Shown: piece by piece, positions 40,144 to 48,910 of the stretch
How the letters are laid out: each line of letters opens with the position of its first letter
How positions within the stretch are numbered: the stretch's first letter is position 1
NCBI RefSeq assembly: GCF_036409155.1
Contig: NZ_JAZGLW010000001.1
Span: forward strand, 434,001-498,000
Direction: 5' to 3'
DNA length: 64,000 nt
Origin: Mycobacterium sp. 050128
Lineage (GTDB): Bacteria; Actinomycetota; Actinomycetes; Mycobacteriales; Mycobacteriaceae
Notes under the pieces: model-generated
Databases searched by the model: none
What the model saw: the letters and a program-made list of their open reading frames with translations, nothing else
Told to the model about the DNA's origin: nothing
Translations under genes and position numbers: made by a program

Positions 40144-41538
40144 TCACTGCCCCGCCTGCGGAACCTGGTCTGCGGCAATCTCACACGGCGTTGCTCCGTC
40201 CGTTGGCGGCGCCGGTGCGGCCGCGGGCGTTGCCGCCGGATTAGGCGGGTCAGCGGGCGCCGGCTCGCCAACCGGTAGTGGCGGTGTCCCGGCAGCCGGC
40301 GGCGCGCTCACGGGCTGAGCCTCCTCGGCTTCCTTTGCCGCATCGGTCTTTTCAGCGTCGGCATTGTCATGCTCTTTTTCGGCGTCGTCATGCTCGTTGT
40401 CGGGTTTGAATGGATCCTCATCATCGTCGAACGGATCTTTACCCACCGGATCGTCGAGCCCCGACGAATCGCCGAGCCCGTCGGTGGCCGAGCCCAGCAG
40501 ACCACCCAGTGCATCGACGATTCGGCCGGCCAGCCCGCTGAGGCCGCCGGCTCCGCCACCCACATCACCAAGCCCGCCGCCAGCCGTTGGCAGGCCAGCA
40601 GCATCGCCCAGGCCGGCGCCCAGGTCCGATAGCGGTGGCGCAAGATCAGATCCCGCGGGCATCGGAGTCGCAGCAGGGGCGGCTACTGGTGCGGGGGCGG
40701 CGGCTACTGGCGCGGGGGCCGGGTCCGGCGCGACGGCGGGAAGCACAGCCGCGGGCGCCGTCGCAGCCTCAGGCACCATCGCAGCGGGAGGCGGCGCGGG
40801 CTGGGGAGGTGGCGCCGGGGACGGTTGGGGCGGTGGGAAACCGGGGGCGAGGTCGCCGGGCATATCGAAGTACACCGCGGGTGCGCCGGCCATCCGGTCG
40901 TTCACCATGTCGTAGGCAGTGCCGAACGCCGTCAGCGACGAACGCATGGCCGCTAGCCAGTCGTTACGAATATCGTTGTCCACGTATGGCATTAGCTGCC
41001 CACGGACGACCTGCTCGGCGGTCGATCGCTCCCCTGCCCCGGCCGTCACCACCGCGGCGGCGGCCAACCACGGCGACCGCTGCGCCTGGCTGCGATCGTC
41101 GATGGCGATGGCAGTACCGACCTTCGAGTCGAGCAAGTACCACAAGTTGTCGCGTAGCGATTCGCACCGCTGCGCGGCAGCCCGCATTTCGGTGGCCACC
41201 ACGTTGGCGGCATCGCAATGCCGTTGCAAGAACGAAACCGCGGCATCGCTTCCCGCTCCCATCCAAGCCGCCACCAACTCGGCAACCTGATCCTGCTGAA
41301 TCCGCAGGCCTTCCAAAGCCGCGGCGCCGGCCGCCCGCAGCTGCGCACAGTCGCGGTCGAGGGCACGAAGATCGAGGCCGTCTTCGCTATCGAACCAGCC
41401 GCGAATCTGCGACGGGTGCGACGTCAAGTCCGGATGTTCGTATCCCAGTGTCTGACAAGCCCGTACGTAGGCCTGGGTGTGTTCGATCGCGACCCGGCCT
41501 TCGGCGAGGCGTTCGGCGACGTCCAACCGATCGGCCAC
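40144..41538 (-). CDS. Rv3439c-like Ala/Pro-rich protein, probable secreted ESX-type partner
   Basis: About 464 residues, matching Rv3439c in length. The N-terminal half (to about residue 230) is helical (ALDRDCAQLRAAGAAALEGLRIQQDQVAELVAAWMG; FLQRHCDAANVVATEMRAAAQRCESLRDNLWYLL), resembling EspB/EspA-like ESX-secreted proteins. The C-terminal half is a long Pro/Ala- and then Asp/Glu-rich low-complexity tail. The frame continues to 41637, but the GTG at 41538 lies just after the stop of the small upstream gene. No signal peptide. Type VII secretion is inferred from the fold and partner gene. Confidence 0.8.
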   Translation of the reverse strand: MADRLDVAERLAEGRVAIEHTQAYVRACQTLGYEHPDLTSHPSQIRGWFDSEDGLDLRALDRDCAQLRAAGAAALEGLRIQQDQVAELVAAWMGAGSDAAVSFLQRHCDAANVVATEMRAAAQRCESLRDNLWYLLDSKVGTAIAIDDRSQAQRSPWLAAAAVVTAGAGERSTAEQVVRGQLMPYVDNDIRNDWLAAMRSSLTAFGTAYDMVNDRMAGAPAVYFDMPGDLAPGFPPPQPSPAPPPQPAPPPAAMVPEAATAPAAVLPAVAPDPAPAPVAAAPAPVAAPAATPMPAGSDLAPPLSDLGAGLGDAAGLPTAGGGLGDVGGGAGGLSGLAGRIVDALGGLLGSATDGLGDSSGLDDPVGKDPFDDDEDPFKPDNEHDDAEKEHDNADAEKTDAAKEAEEAQPVSAPPAAGTPPLPVGEPAPADPPNPAATPAAAPAPPTDGATPCEIAADQVPQAGQ

Positions 41539-41540
41539 GG

Positions 41541-41858
41541 TCAGGCGATTCGCGCCGCGGCGTACAACTCGGCGTCGGCATAGCGTTGCGCACCGGAGCG
41601 CAGCGCGACGGCGATCGCGACCGACGCACGTGACCACTGCGACAACTGCGTCGTCAATCGCTCCAGCTCGGCCCGCAACGCATCGCCGCGCGCGGTGTAT
41701 GCCCGTCCGGCCGTCGCGCCGCTAAAAGCCAACGCCGCCAAGTGATCACCGACCGCGCTGTCGACCAGCTCGGCGGCAGCCCGCAGTTGATCGGCAACGC
41801 GATGTACCGCCGCGACGTCGATCCCGGTGCGGTCGAATGTGGCGTGTCGTATTCCCAT
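41541..41858 (-). CDS. Small type VII secretion-target protein (Rv3440c-like)
   Basis: A 105-residue WXG100-sized helical-hairpin protein (VAAVHRVADQLRAAAELVDSAVGDHLAALAFSGATAGRAYTARGDALRAELERLTTQLSQ) ending YADAELYAAARIA, which contains a YxxxE motif like the C-terminal YxxxD/E secretion signal of ESX substrates. It resembles EspC/DUF2580 proteins. It is immediately upstream of the Rv3439c-like gene, a typical small/large ESX substrate pair. Which ESX system exports it is not known. Confidence 0.8.
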   Translation of the reverse strand: MGIRHATFDRTGIDVAAVHRVADQLRAAAELVDSAVGDHLAALAFSGATAGRAYTARGDALRAELERLTTQLSQWSRASVAIAVALRSGAQRYADAELYAAARIA

Positions 41859-41905
41859 GCCTAGTCCGACGCCGGACTAGCGCATGGGGTTCCAGCGAAA
41901 AGAAA

Positions 41906-43243
41906 CTAGCGTTGGTCGCTGACCGCTTCGGCGACGCGGTTGGCCACCCGCTGCGCGATATCTTCTTCGGGCGCTTCCACCATCACCCGGATCATCGGCT
42001 CAGTTCCTGAGGGGCGCAACAGGATTCGACCGGTGTCGCCGAGTTCGGCCTCGGCTTCGTCGACCGCGCTGCGCACCGACGGCGCGGCGGCCGCGGTGGT
42101 CTTGTCGGCGACCTCGACGTTGATCAGCACCTGCGGGAACGACTGCATCGGCGCGGCCAGGTCGGCCAGCGACAAGCCGGTCTGCACCATGCGGGTCATC
42201 AGGCGCAGCCCGGTGACGATGCCGTCGCCGGTGGAGCCCAGCGCGGGCATCACGATGTGGCCGGATTGCTCGCCGCCCAGGCTGTATTCGCCGGACCGTA
42301 GCTCCTCGAGGACGTAGCGGTCGCCGACGCCGGTGGTGCGGACGGTGACGCCTGCCGAGCGCATCGCCTGGTGCAGTCCGAGGTTGCTCATCACGGTGGT
42401 GACCAAGGTGTTGGACGCCAGCTCACCGGCTTCCTGCATCGCCAGCGCGAGCACCACCATGATGGCATCGCCGTCGACCAGCTCACCCTTGGCGTCCAGC
42501 GCCAGGCAGCGGTCGGCGTCGCCGTCGTGTGCCAGGCCCAGGTCGGCCCCGTGCTCAAGTACCGCGGCCCGCACCGAGTCCAGGTGCGTCGATCCGCAGA
42601 GATCGTTGATGTTGAGGCCGTTGGGCTCGGCGTTGATCGCGATGACCCGGGCACCGGCGGCGCGATAGGCGCGCGGCGCGGCCGACGATGCCGCGCCGTG
42701 GGCGCAGTCGACGACGACGGTCAGGCCGTCGAGCGGCTGCGTGCTGGCCTTGCCGACGTGGCGCAGGTAGCGATCGGCGGCGTCCTCGGCGTCGATCACG
42801 CGGCCGATCGCGGCACCGACGGGGCGCATGCCCGGACCGGCGGCGACCAGCTCTTCGATCTGGTCCTCGGTGTCGTCGTCCAGCTTGTGGCCGCCGGGCC
42901 CGAAGATCTTGATGCCGTTGTCGGGCATCGGGTTGTGTGACGCCGAGATCATCACGCCGAAGTCGGCGTCGTAAGCGCCGGTCAGGTAGGCCACCGCCGG
43001 GGTGGGAAGGACGCCGACGCGCAGCGCGTCAACACCCTGGCTGGTCAGGCCGGCGATCACCGCGGCTTCGAGCATCTCGCCGCTGGCCCGCGGGTCGCGG
43101 CCGATCACGGCGACGTGCCGGCCCGGTTTACCCGAACCCGCCAGCCGTCGCGCGGCCGCGCTGCCCAGCGATAGTGCCAGCTCAGCGGTCAATTCGCGAT
43201 TGGCGACTCCGCGTACACCGTCGGTGCCGAATAGTCGACCCAT
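41906..43243 (-). CDS. glmM: Phosphoglucosamine mutase GlmM
   Basis: Interconverts glucosamine-6- and -1-phosphate for UDP-GlcNAc synthesis. The 445-residue phosphohexomutase carries the catalytic phosphoserine S102 in [11 protein letters not shown], the metal-binding HDGDADRC loop, the sugar-binding GGEQSGHI and the phosphate-binding [12 protein letters not shown]. Starts [12 protein letters not shown]. Ortholog of Rv3441c. Next step after GlmS, encoded about 5.5 kb away. Upstream, 136 bp separate it from rpsI and carry its promoter. Confidence 0.97.
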   Translation of the reverse strand: MGRLFGTDGVRGVANRELTAELALSLGSAAARRLAGSGKPGRHVAVIGRDPRASGEMLEAAVIAGLTSQGVDALRVGVLPTPAVAYLTGAYDADFGVMISASHNPMPDNGIKIFGPGGHKLDDDTEDQIEELVAAGPGMRPVGAAIGRVIDAEDAADRYLRHVGKASTQPLDGLTVVVDCAHGAASSAAPRAYRAAGARVIAINAEPNGLNINDLCGSTHLDSVRAAVLEHGADLGLAHDGDADRCLALDAKGELVDGDAIMVVLALAMQEAGELASNTLVTTVMSNLGLHQAMRSAGVTVRTTGVGDRYVLEELRSGEYSLGGEQSGHIVMPALGSTGDGIVTGLRLMTRMVQTGLSLADLAAPMQSFPQVLINVEVADKTTAAAAPSVRSAVDEAEAELGDTGRILLRPSGTEPMIRVMVEAPEEDIAQRVANRVAEAVSDQR

Positions 43244-43379
43244 CGGACAAACCTCTCACAGTGACGTCATGCGCACAAAGTGCACTTACTTTTGTGACCG
43301 TAACCGCGCACGTTTGTGCGACGACACGCCGCACAGGACTGATAACAATGCGCGGTCGCGGCCAGAAAGTGATCGCTGA

Positions 43380-43912
<533 letters not shown>

Positions 43913-43916
<4 letters not shown>

Positions 43917-44356
43917 TGGGCCACCTGCTTGATCTCGAACGGAACCGGCTGCTGCGCCGCGTGGGGGTGCTGCGGGCCGGCGTAGACGTGGAGTTTGCGC
44001 TGGATCTGCTTGCTGAGCTTGTTGTGCGGAAGCATGCCGACGATCGCGTTCTCGACGACGCGGGTGGGGTGCTTTTCCAGCAGCTCGCCGATCGTGCGGC
44101 TGCGCAGACCGCCGGGATACCCCGAGTGGCGGTAGGCCAGCTTGCTCTGCAGTTTGTCGCCGCTGATGGCGACCTTGTCGGCGTTGATGACGATGACATA
44201 GTCGCCGCCATCGACATTGGGGGCGAACGTCGGCTTGTGCTTACCGCGCAACAGGGTGGCTGCCGCGACGGCAAGGCGTCCAAGCACTACGTCCGTGGCG
44301 TCGATGACGTGCCACGACCGCGTGGTGTCACCCGCCTTTGGCGCGTAGGTGGGCAC
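43913..44356 (-). CDS. rplM: 50S ribosomal protein uL13
   Basis: A 147-residue L13 starting [28 protein letters not shown], with [19 protein letters not shown] and [10 protein letters not shown]. The frame is open to 44515, but the family start is the GTG at 44356 with AGAAGG upstream. First gene of rplM-rpsI. In M. tuberculosis (Rv3443c) esxT follows upstream; here the convergent-like neighbour is the island ASCH gene on the same strand. The 281 bp upstream (44357-44637) must contain the rplM promoter and the end of the ASCH/PIN operon. Confidence 0.97.
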
Positions 44357-44637
44357 AGCGCTTACCTTCTCTTCTCTCGGGTGGATCCCGGTTCGAGCCG
44401 GGTGCCGGTCAAGGCGGCCCTGGTGGGTCTGCGGTTGGGGTTTGGTCTCGGCGACCGACATTGACCCGAGTCCCCGGCGTACCGCACGCCAACAGAGCAG
44501 CTTACCGACCCACATCCCCGCAGGTCAAAATGACTGTGTGGTCCCAGGGCTCTGCCAGGTCCGCAGGCGAGGCGCACGTGAGCCTTGCGTTACCACGCTT
44601 AGGCACTCGTTTGAGGGCGCCAGGTTCAACGGAGGTT

Positions 44638-45120
44638 TCAGCTGCCGAGCATCCTGGCTAAGTGGCTGTGCGCGAGGTGGCCGCCGACTAGTTGCGTGAG
44701 CCTTAAGTGGTCGTAGAAGTGCCACGTCTGTGGGGGGTTGTAGGAGTGTTGCCGCGACCGTAGCTCCTCAAGAGTTACGACATTATTCAGAGCTGTAATC
44801 GCACTCAGGTGGATCGCTACCGCGCGGCAAGATCCGTGGAAATAGTCATCGAACTCCTTTCCGGAAATTGCCGAGCGATGGAGGTAGCGGTGTTTGATCT
44901 TTGACGGCGTGCTCGCCTCGATCGCGCTAACCCGACAAGTCGCAACAACCGCCGCCATCGGGGCCGTTCCATACACGGCGACCGGCTGCCCTGCTAAGAC
45001 GTGGGGTCTCACGCGCCGCAACTCCACTGTCTTGGTGCCGTTCAAGATATCTCGCACATGACGTGGCCGAATCGACAGCAGCATCAGCCTGGTTTGACCG
45101 GCACGGTATTCCTCAGTCAC
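44638..45120 (-). CDS. ASCH-domain protein
   Basis: About 160 residues, nearly all one ASCH (PUA-like) domain: LLSIRPRHVRDILNGTKTVELRRVRP is the characteristic start, followed by PVAVYGTAPMAAVVATCRVSAIEASTPSKI and AVAIHLSAI. ASCH domains are predicted to bind RNA or modified nucleotides. GTG at 45120 overlaps the stop of the PIN gene as GTGACTGA with GGAAAGG upstream; a TTG at 45126 is also possible. It probably acts with the upstream GNAT-PIN-ASCH protein, which carries a second ASCH domain. Substrate unknown. Confidence 0.85.
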   Translation of the reverse strand: MTEEYRAGQTRLMLLSIRPRHVRDILNGTKTVELRRVRPHVLAGQPVAVYGTAPMAAVVATCRVSAIEASTPSKIKHRYLHRSAISGKEFDDYFHGSCRAVAIHLSAITALNNVVTLEELRSRQHSYNPPQTWHFYDHLRLTQLVGGHLAHSHLARMLGS

Positions 45121-47194
45121 TTGCAAGGGCCTTTCCGATCAATTCCGCGAACAGCGCCTTGTCGATCTTGGTAGCGGACCATAGCTGCAGAGTCCGACTC
45201 CTACGCCCCGCAACTCGCCGAAGCCGCGCCAGCGGGACTGGGTGATCAAGCAGCTCGGTGTCGGCTATGCGCAAAGCTCGGACTGTGCCCGCGGGACCGG
45301 CGGCCGCTCTCAACCGCTCAAGACCAAAGACACCAAGCCGCTGGTATTTACGATGCGCGACCTCAGGTGTTAGGTCGCGAACTTCTACCAAGGTGCTGAT
45401 CGCGAATACCGCGCACTGAGGTTGGCTGGCATACCAAAGAACACGCCCGGGAGCCACCTCGCCCGATTTCTGCCCACGGAAGAAAACGTGTTCTCGCCGC
45501 ATACCTAAGTCGGATCGCCGGTCGAATAACTGAGGTGGATACCCAAATAGATCCATTGCATACGCCGGCTTTATCGGCAAGATCCATGTGTCTAAGTCTG
45601 AATCAAGCAATCGGAGGGGTCTCAATTGATGCTCCAACATGTACGTATTTAAAGGTGAGTGATCTTGATTTGCAATGTTGCTCAGCGGCACGATCGCTTG
45701 CCGTTGAACTTCCGTCAGTCTAGTTCGCAACTCTCCTATCCGGACTCTTAACTGGTGTAGCGACATTACAGACCGAATAGTCAGACAAATTAAACCGCCG
45801 CTGAAAGAATGATAACCGTCTTCGAGAAGCGCATCGTAAATGGCGCTATCTAAGTGCCGATCTTTTACAATGATAATCTCCGCTGATTCCTCTGCGGCAA
45901 GCTCGCGAAGATGCCCGACGAGTTGAGTGGCCACGCTGGTCTGTAGCGCACACTGCCGAATTCTTAGAAGCGGCACTTCAAGATTCCCGCCAAGCGGCAC
46001 GGTTCCCAGCAACCCAACCGGCGAGCCCTGAGGATCGCGAAGTAGCAGGCGATGGGAGCTGGGTCGCTTAGCGGCTAGTCCATCGCATATTGCTTGATAC
46101 GTTGTCCGTCTTTCCCCGGCAGCATTGTTGATGAACCTCCCGAGGTCGGCGTCGTCACTACCAGCTTCCCCGAGTTTGTAACCGGTCTCCTTCAACGCTT
46201 GAGGTGCGTACGCCGGGTCGCCTTCGCGCTCATCGAGCAGAGCGGCCAGATTGAAGGGGTTGGTGATGACGACATTCGCCAGCTTCAATGCGGGCGCACT
46301 ACTAAGGCGTGATTTCGCTTTGCGGTCTTCGGAAACAACAATGTTGATGCCTGCAGCCATGGCATAAGCAACATGCCGCACATCGCTCCTGTCCTGCAAG
46401 CTCTTCGGACGCCTAGCTAGGCCCCGCAGAATTTGCTCCTCGTGCAAATTGACTACGGAAGGATCAACCGCCAGCTGGGGATATCCCTGCGCAATACGCA
46501 GCAAGCGCTCACGCTCACCACCATCGGAATGCCGATTTAGTTCGTTGAAGAGTTCCGGTGTAATTAGAATCTGTAATCTGTCCTCGACAGCACTGATAGT
46601 TTGAAGGATGCGCTCTTCGGGGCTGCGCGCGTGCAGCGACAAAAATACGTTTGCGTCGATAACGACGGGGACGCTTGATTGAGCCCCGCCTTGCCACGTT
46701 AACAGGTCATGATGACCGAAGTCGTACCACCAGTCAGTAAGTAGGTGGCCTTCCGCGCTGCGCCCTTTGCGATTGCCGCGGGCCACAAAGCCCAGCTTTG
46801 GCCACGCCTGGTTGGCCGGATAGTCCCGTCGGCAGCGTACAGAGATGCCTCTTCGATCCGGGTAACGTCGACGAACTTCTTCGACTAGTTTCCTCGCTAT
46901 CCCGGTTTTCCGCATATCTTCGCGCACAACTAGATGCGTGATTGCGACGCTCTGGCGCGGCAGACGAATAGCGACGTAGCCCAAGAGCTGCTGGGCCGGC
47001 CCAGACTCAGCCGCAGCATCGCCGCCGACCGCACACACTATGCGCTTTTGGGCTGCATACTCTTCCCATGCTGCGTAGGGCAGCAATCCGAGGAACTGGG
47101 ACTGTGAGTCGCCCAGTTCACGGGCCGCCCGAAATAGATCGGAGTCTGGCGGGGGCGCGCAAAAGCTCAAGTTCGAGTTGCCTCCGCCAAGCAT
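45113..47194 (-). CDS. GNAT-PIN-(GNAT-like)-ASCH multidomain protein
   Basis: A 693-residue protein with at least three recognisable modules. Residues about 30-155 are GNAT-like (AITHLVVREDMRKTGIARKLVEEVRRR; acetyl-CoA loop RKTGIA at 95-100). Residues about 175-315 are a PIN nuclease domain: D180 in VVIDANVFL, E214/E218 in TPELFNEL, D271 in QDRSDVRHVAYAMA and D290 in VVSED form the acidic metal site. Residues about 380-475 look like a second, degenerate GNAT. Residues about 540-670 resemble ASCH (IKPAYAMDLFGY, RVLWYASQPQCAVFAI, PVPLARLRR). PIN plus RNA-binding-type modules suggest an RNase toxin or RNA-cleaving effector, possibly with acetylation; not proven. Confidence 0.85.
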   Translation of the reverse strand: MLGGGNSNLSFCAPPPDSDLFRAARELGDSQSQFLGLLPYAAWEEYAAQKRIVCAVGGDAAAESGPAQQLLGYVAIRLPRQSVAITHLVVREDMRKTGIARKLVEEVRRRYPDRRGISVRCRRDYPANQAWPKLGFVARGNRKGRSAEGHLLTDWWYDFGHHDLLTWQGGAQSSVPVVIDANVFLSLHARSPEERILQTISAVEDRLQILITPELFNELNRHSDGGERERLLRIAQGYPQLAVDPSVVNLHEEQILRGLARRPKSLQDRSDVRHVAYAMAAGINIVVSEDRKAKSRLSSAPALKLANVVITNPFNLAALLDEREGDPAYAPQALKETGYKLGEAGSDDADLGRFINNAAGERRTTYQAICDGLAAKRPSSHRLLLRDPQGSPVGLLGTVPLGGNLEVPLLRIRQCALQTSVATQLVGHLRELAAEESAEIIIVKDRHLDSAIYDALLEDGYHSFSGGLICLTIRSVMSLHQLRVRIGELRTRLTEVQRQAIVPLSNIANQDHSPLNTYMLEHQLRPLRLLDSDLDTWILPIKPAYAMDLFGYPPQLFDRRSDLGMRREHVFFRGQKSGEVAPGRVLWYASQPQCAVFAISTLVEVRDLTPEVAHRKYQRLGVFGLERLRAAAGPAGTVRALRIADTELLDHPVPLARLRRVAGRRSRTLQLWSATKIDKALFAELIGKALASD

Positions 47195-47484
47195 AGGAAG
47201 ACATCGTAATTCGGGATCGGCACGGTCCGTCCCTACATCGCCGTGATTACTTCGCTCGTCCGATGCTTATGCCCAAATACGGCGGAAAGAGGCGGGTCGG
47301 GCAGTCGCGCCCCGCCTGCGACCCACCCGCTCATCGTCGGTGGGTAGCAGGCGGGTGGAGCGACTCACCTCGCCAGGAGCCATCAGCACTGGGACATGAG
47401 GAATCGACACAATCAGGCGACACGCCCGCAGAGCCATCAGGGGAGATACACTCGTGGTACATCCCAATCGGAGGTTCCAAGAAC
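47195..47484. promoter_or_regulatory. Divergent promoter region of the island with a strong hairpin
   Basis: A 290-bp gap between the GNAT-PIN and HIT operons. It should contain both promoters. The main structure is an inverted repeat with 17-base arms (47311-47327 and 47339-47355; one mismatch) around an 11-base loop. A related G/C-rich segment lies just upstream (about 47291). It could be a leader/attenuator, a structured RNA, or an operator. Confidence 0.6.
47311..47355. repeat. 17-bp-arm inverted repeat in the island control region
   Basis: CCCGCCTGCGACCCACC (47311-47327) and GGTGGGTAGCAGGCGGG (47339-47355) pair at 16 of 17 positions with an 11-base loop. It lies about 130 bp before the HIT start and is unusually GC-rich for the island. 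No T tract follows. Function unknown. Confidence 0.75.
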
Positions 47485-48129
47485 ATGCCTACCACTGCAG
47501 GAGCGTTGGGGCTCAACATATTTGACCGGCCGCAGCGTGTGCTCCGCAGCTGCAGGCTCTGCAACATCGAAGCGCAAGAACCGACCATCCACCAATCCGC
47601 GGATGCTTCGGCCGTTCCGTCTCTCGGCTCGTTCATCGCAGGTTGGACTCTCGTGGTCCCTCGCCGTCACGTTCTGGCTCTATCGGACCTAAGTAGCGAC
47701 GAGTGGAGTGGGTTTACTAGCACCGTGAACTATGTCCGAACGCGAATTGAAGGCGCTTACGGCGACGTAATTTCATTTGAGCACGGATCCGCAGGACCGA
47801 ACAGATTAGCAGGCTGCGGTGTCGACCATGCTCACTTACATATCGTTCCGTCTACCACGAATCTTCGGTCAGCGATTGATGCAATCTCGACGACCGTCGG
47901 CCGCTTTCAATGGGAGCCCGCCGAAGGGAAGCCAGAAGCACGGCGATCACTCGACTATCTGTACATCGCCGATAGCTCAGGCCAATGGATTACTTATGGT
48001 GACTCGATTCCTAGCCAAGTAGTCCGCCGCGCCCTTGCCGCTGAGTGTGGTCGCAATATCTGGGACTGGAAAGAGGACCACTGTCAAGATATTGTCGCAG
48101 ACACGCTAAGTATGCTTCTGAACCAATAA
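47485..48129 (+). CDS. HIT-domain (histidine triad) protein
   Basis: A 214-residue HIT-superfamily protein. The triad is DHAHLHI with H115, H117 and H119; C23 and C26 (CRLC) match the zinc-type CxxC of bacterial HIT hydrolases/GalT-like proteins, and SFIAGWTLVVPRRHVLALSDL is the second conserved segment. HIT enzymes hydrolyse or transfer nucleoside monophosphates. The ATG at 47485 follows GGAGG at about ten bases and excludes 74 low-quality residues of the longer frame. First gene of the plus-strand island operon. The nucleotide substrate is unknown. Confidence 0.88.
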   Translation: MPTTAGALGLNIFDRPQRVLRSCRLCNIEAQEPTIHQSADASAVPSLGSFIAGWTLVVPRRHVLALSDLSSDEWSGFTSTVNYVRTRIEGAYGDVISFEHGSAGPNRLAGCGVDHAHLHIVPSTTNLRSAIDAISTTVGRFQWEPAEGKPEARRSLDYLYIADSSGQWITYGDSIPSQVVRRALAAECGRNIWDWKEDHCQDIVADTLSMLLNQ

Positions 48130-48160
48130 TACGTTTCGTCCATCAAAATAGGAGATTCCG

Positions 48161-48910
48161 ATCAGCACCGGCGGCAACAACCCGCCCGAGCCGGTCACGA
48201 CAAATGTCGGCGACCAGGTCACGCCTGCACACCAAGCGACAAACGCCGACGTTAGCCCGGCAACTACACCCGGGTCGACAACGAATCAAGGGGAAAATCC
48301 TCCGGCGCAGAGTGCGCAGAACTCCGTTGCGGCGACGGCCGAAATTAGGACGCACGCTGTGCCCGATTTCGCGCCTAATGAGCCGACGGACGGCAGGCCG
48401 GTAGGCGACTGGAGGAGCCGCTATAACGACCGGCGTGCTCTTGTTCAAATTACCTTGGAGTCCGTATACGTTTTCAGCGTGATGCTGTCATCACTCTTGC
48501 TTCAACTGGCTGTTGTCCTACATTTCCCACAACCCCAAACACACCTGACTGACGCTCAGTGGAATCACTGCTCGCCATTCGTAGTCGCCTATTTGGCCGG
48601 CCTGTTGGGTGGCGCACTTTTTTCGACGAAATGGCTATACCATACCGTTGCACGGGGTACCTGGAATGCTGACCGACTTCTCTGGAGACTATTCACTCCA
48701 ATGCTCTCCGGTGGCGTGGCGGTTGCAGTTATATTATTATCGGCGGGACGAATTATACCCATCTTTGGGCCCGACCTCGTTCGTACTAATGCAGGCGCTG
48801 CAGGTGTGGCAATTTTGGTTGGCTATTTCTCTGACCGCACATTCTCACGCTTGGAGAATCTAGCGGAAAGTCATCTGGGTTCGAGCAAGCACGATGAGGC
48901 TGACGGTTAG
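48161..48910 (+). CDS. Island membrane protein, possible AUC start
   Basis: Two or more membrane segments (VQITLESVYVFSVMLSSLLLQLAVVL, PFVVAYLAGLLGGALFSTKW, MLSGGVAVAVILLSAGRIIPIF, AAGVAILVGYF) follow an N-terminal low-complexity stretch. A GTG at 48359 gives 183 residues. However AGGAG at 48150-48154 sits exactly six bases before ATC at 48161, in frame and 31 bp after the HIT stop, suggesting initiation at a non-standard AUC or a sequence error; that start adds about 66 disordered residues (STGGNNPPEPVTTNVGDQ...). It overlaps the next gene by one base. Family not recognised. A membrane component could act as an effector. Confidence 0.75.
   Translation: MSTGGNNPPEPVTTNVGDQVTPAHQATNADVSPATTPGSTTNQGENPPAQSAQNSVAATAEIRTHAVPDFAPNEPTDGRPVGDWRSRYNDRRALVQITLESVYVFSVMLSSLLLQLAVVLHFPQPQTHLTDAQWNHCSPFVVAYLAGLLGGALFSTKWLYHTVARGTWNADRLLWRLFTPMLSGGVAVAVILLSAGRIIPIFGPDLVRTNAGAAGVAILVGYFSDRTFSRLENLAESHLGSSKHDEADG

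Noticed and set aside
44520..44640. Direct-repeat attachment site at the island boundary
   Set aside because: I compared the sequences next to 44638 and 51626 by eye and saw no shared repeat, tRNA fragment or integrase gene.
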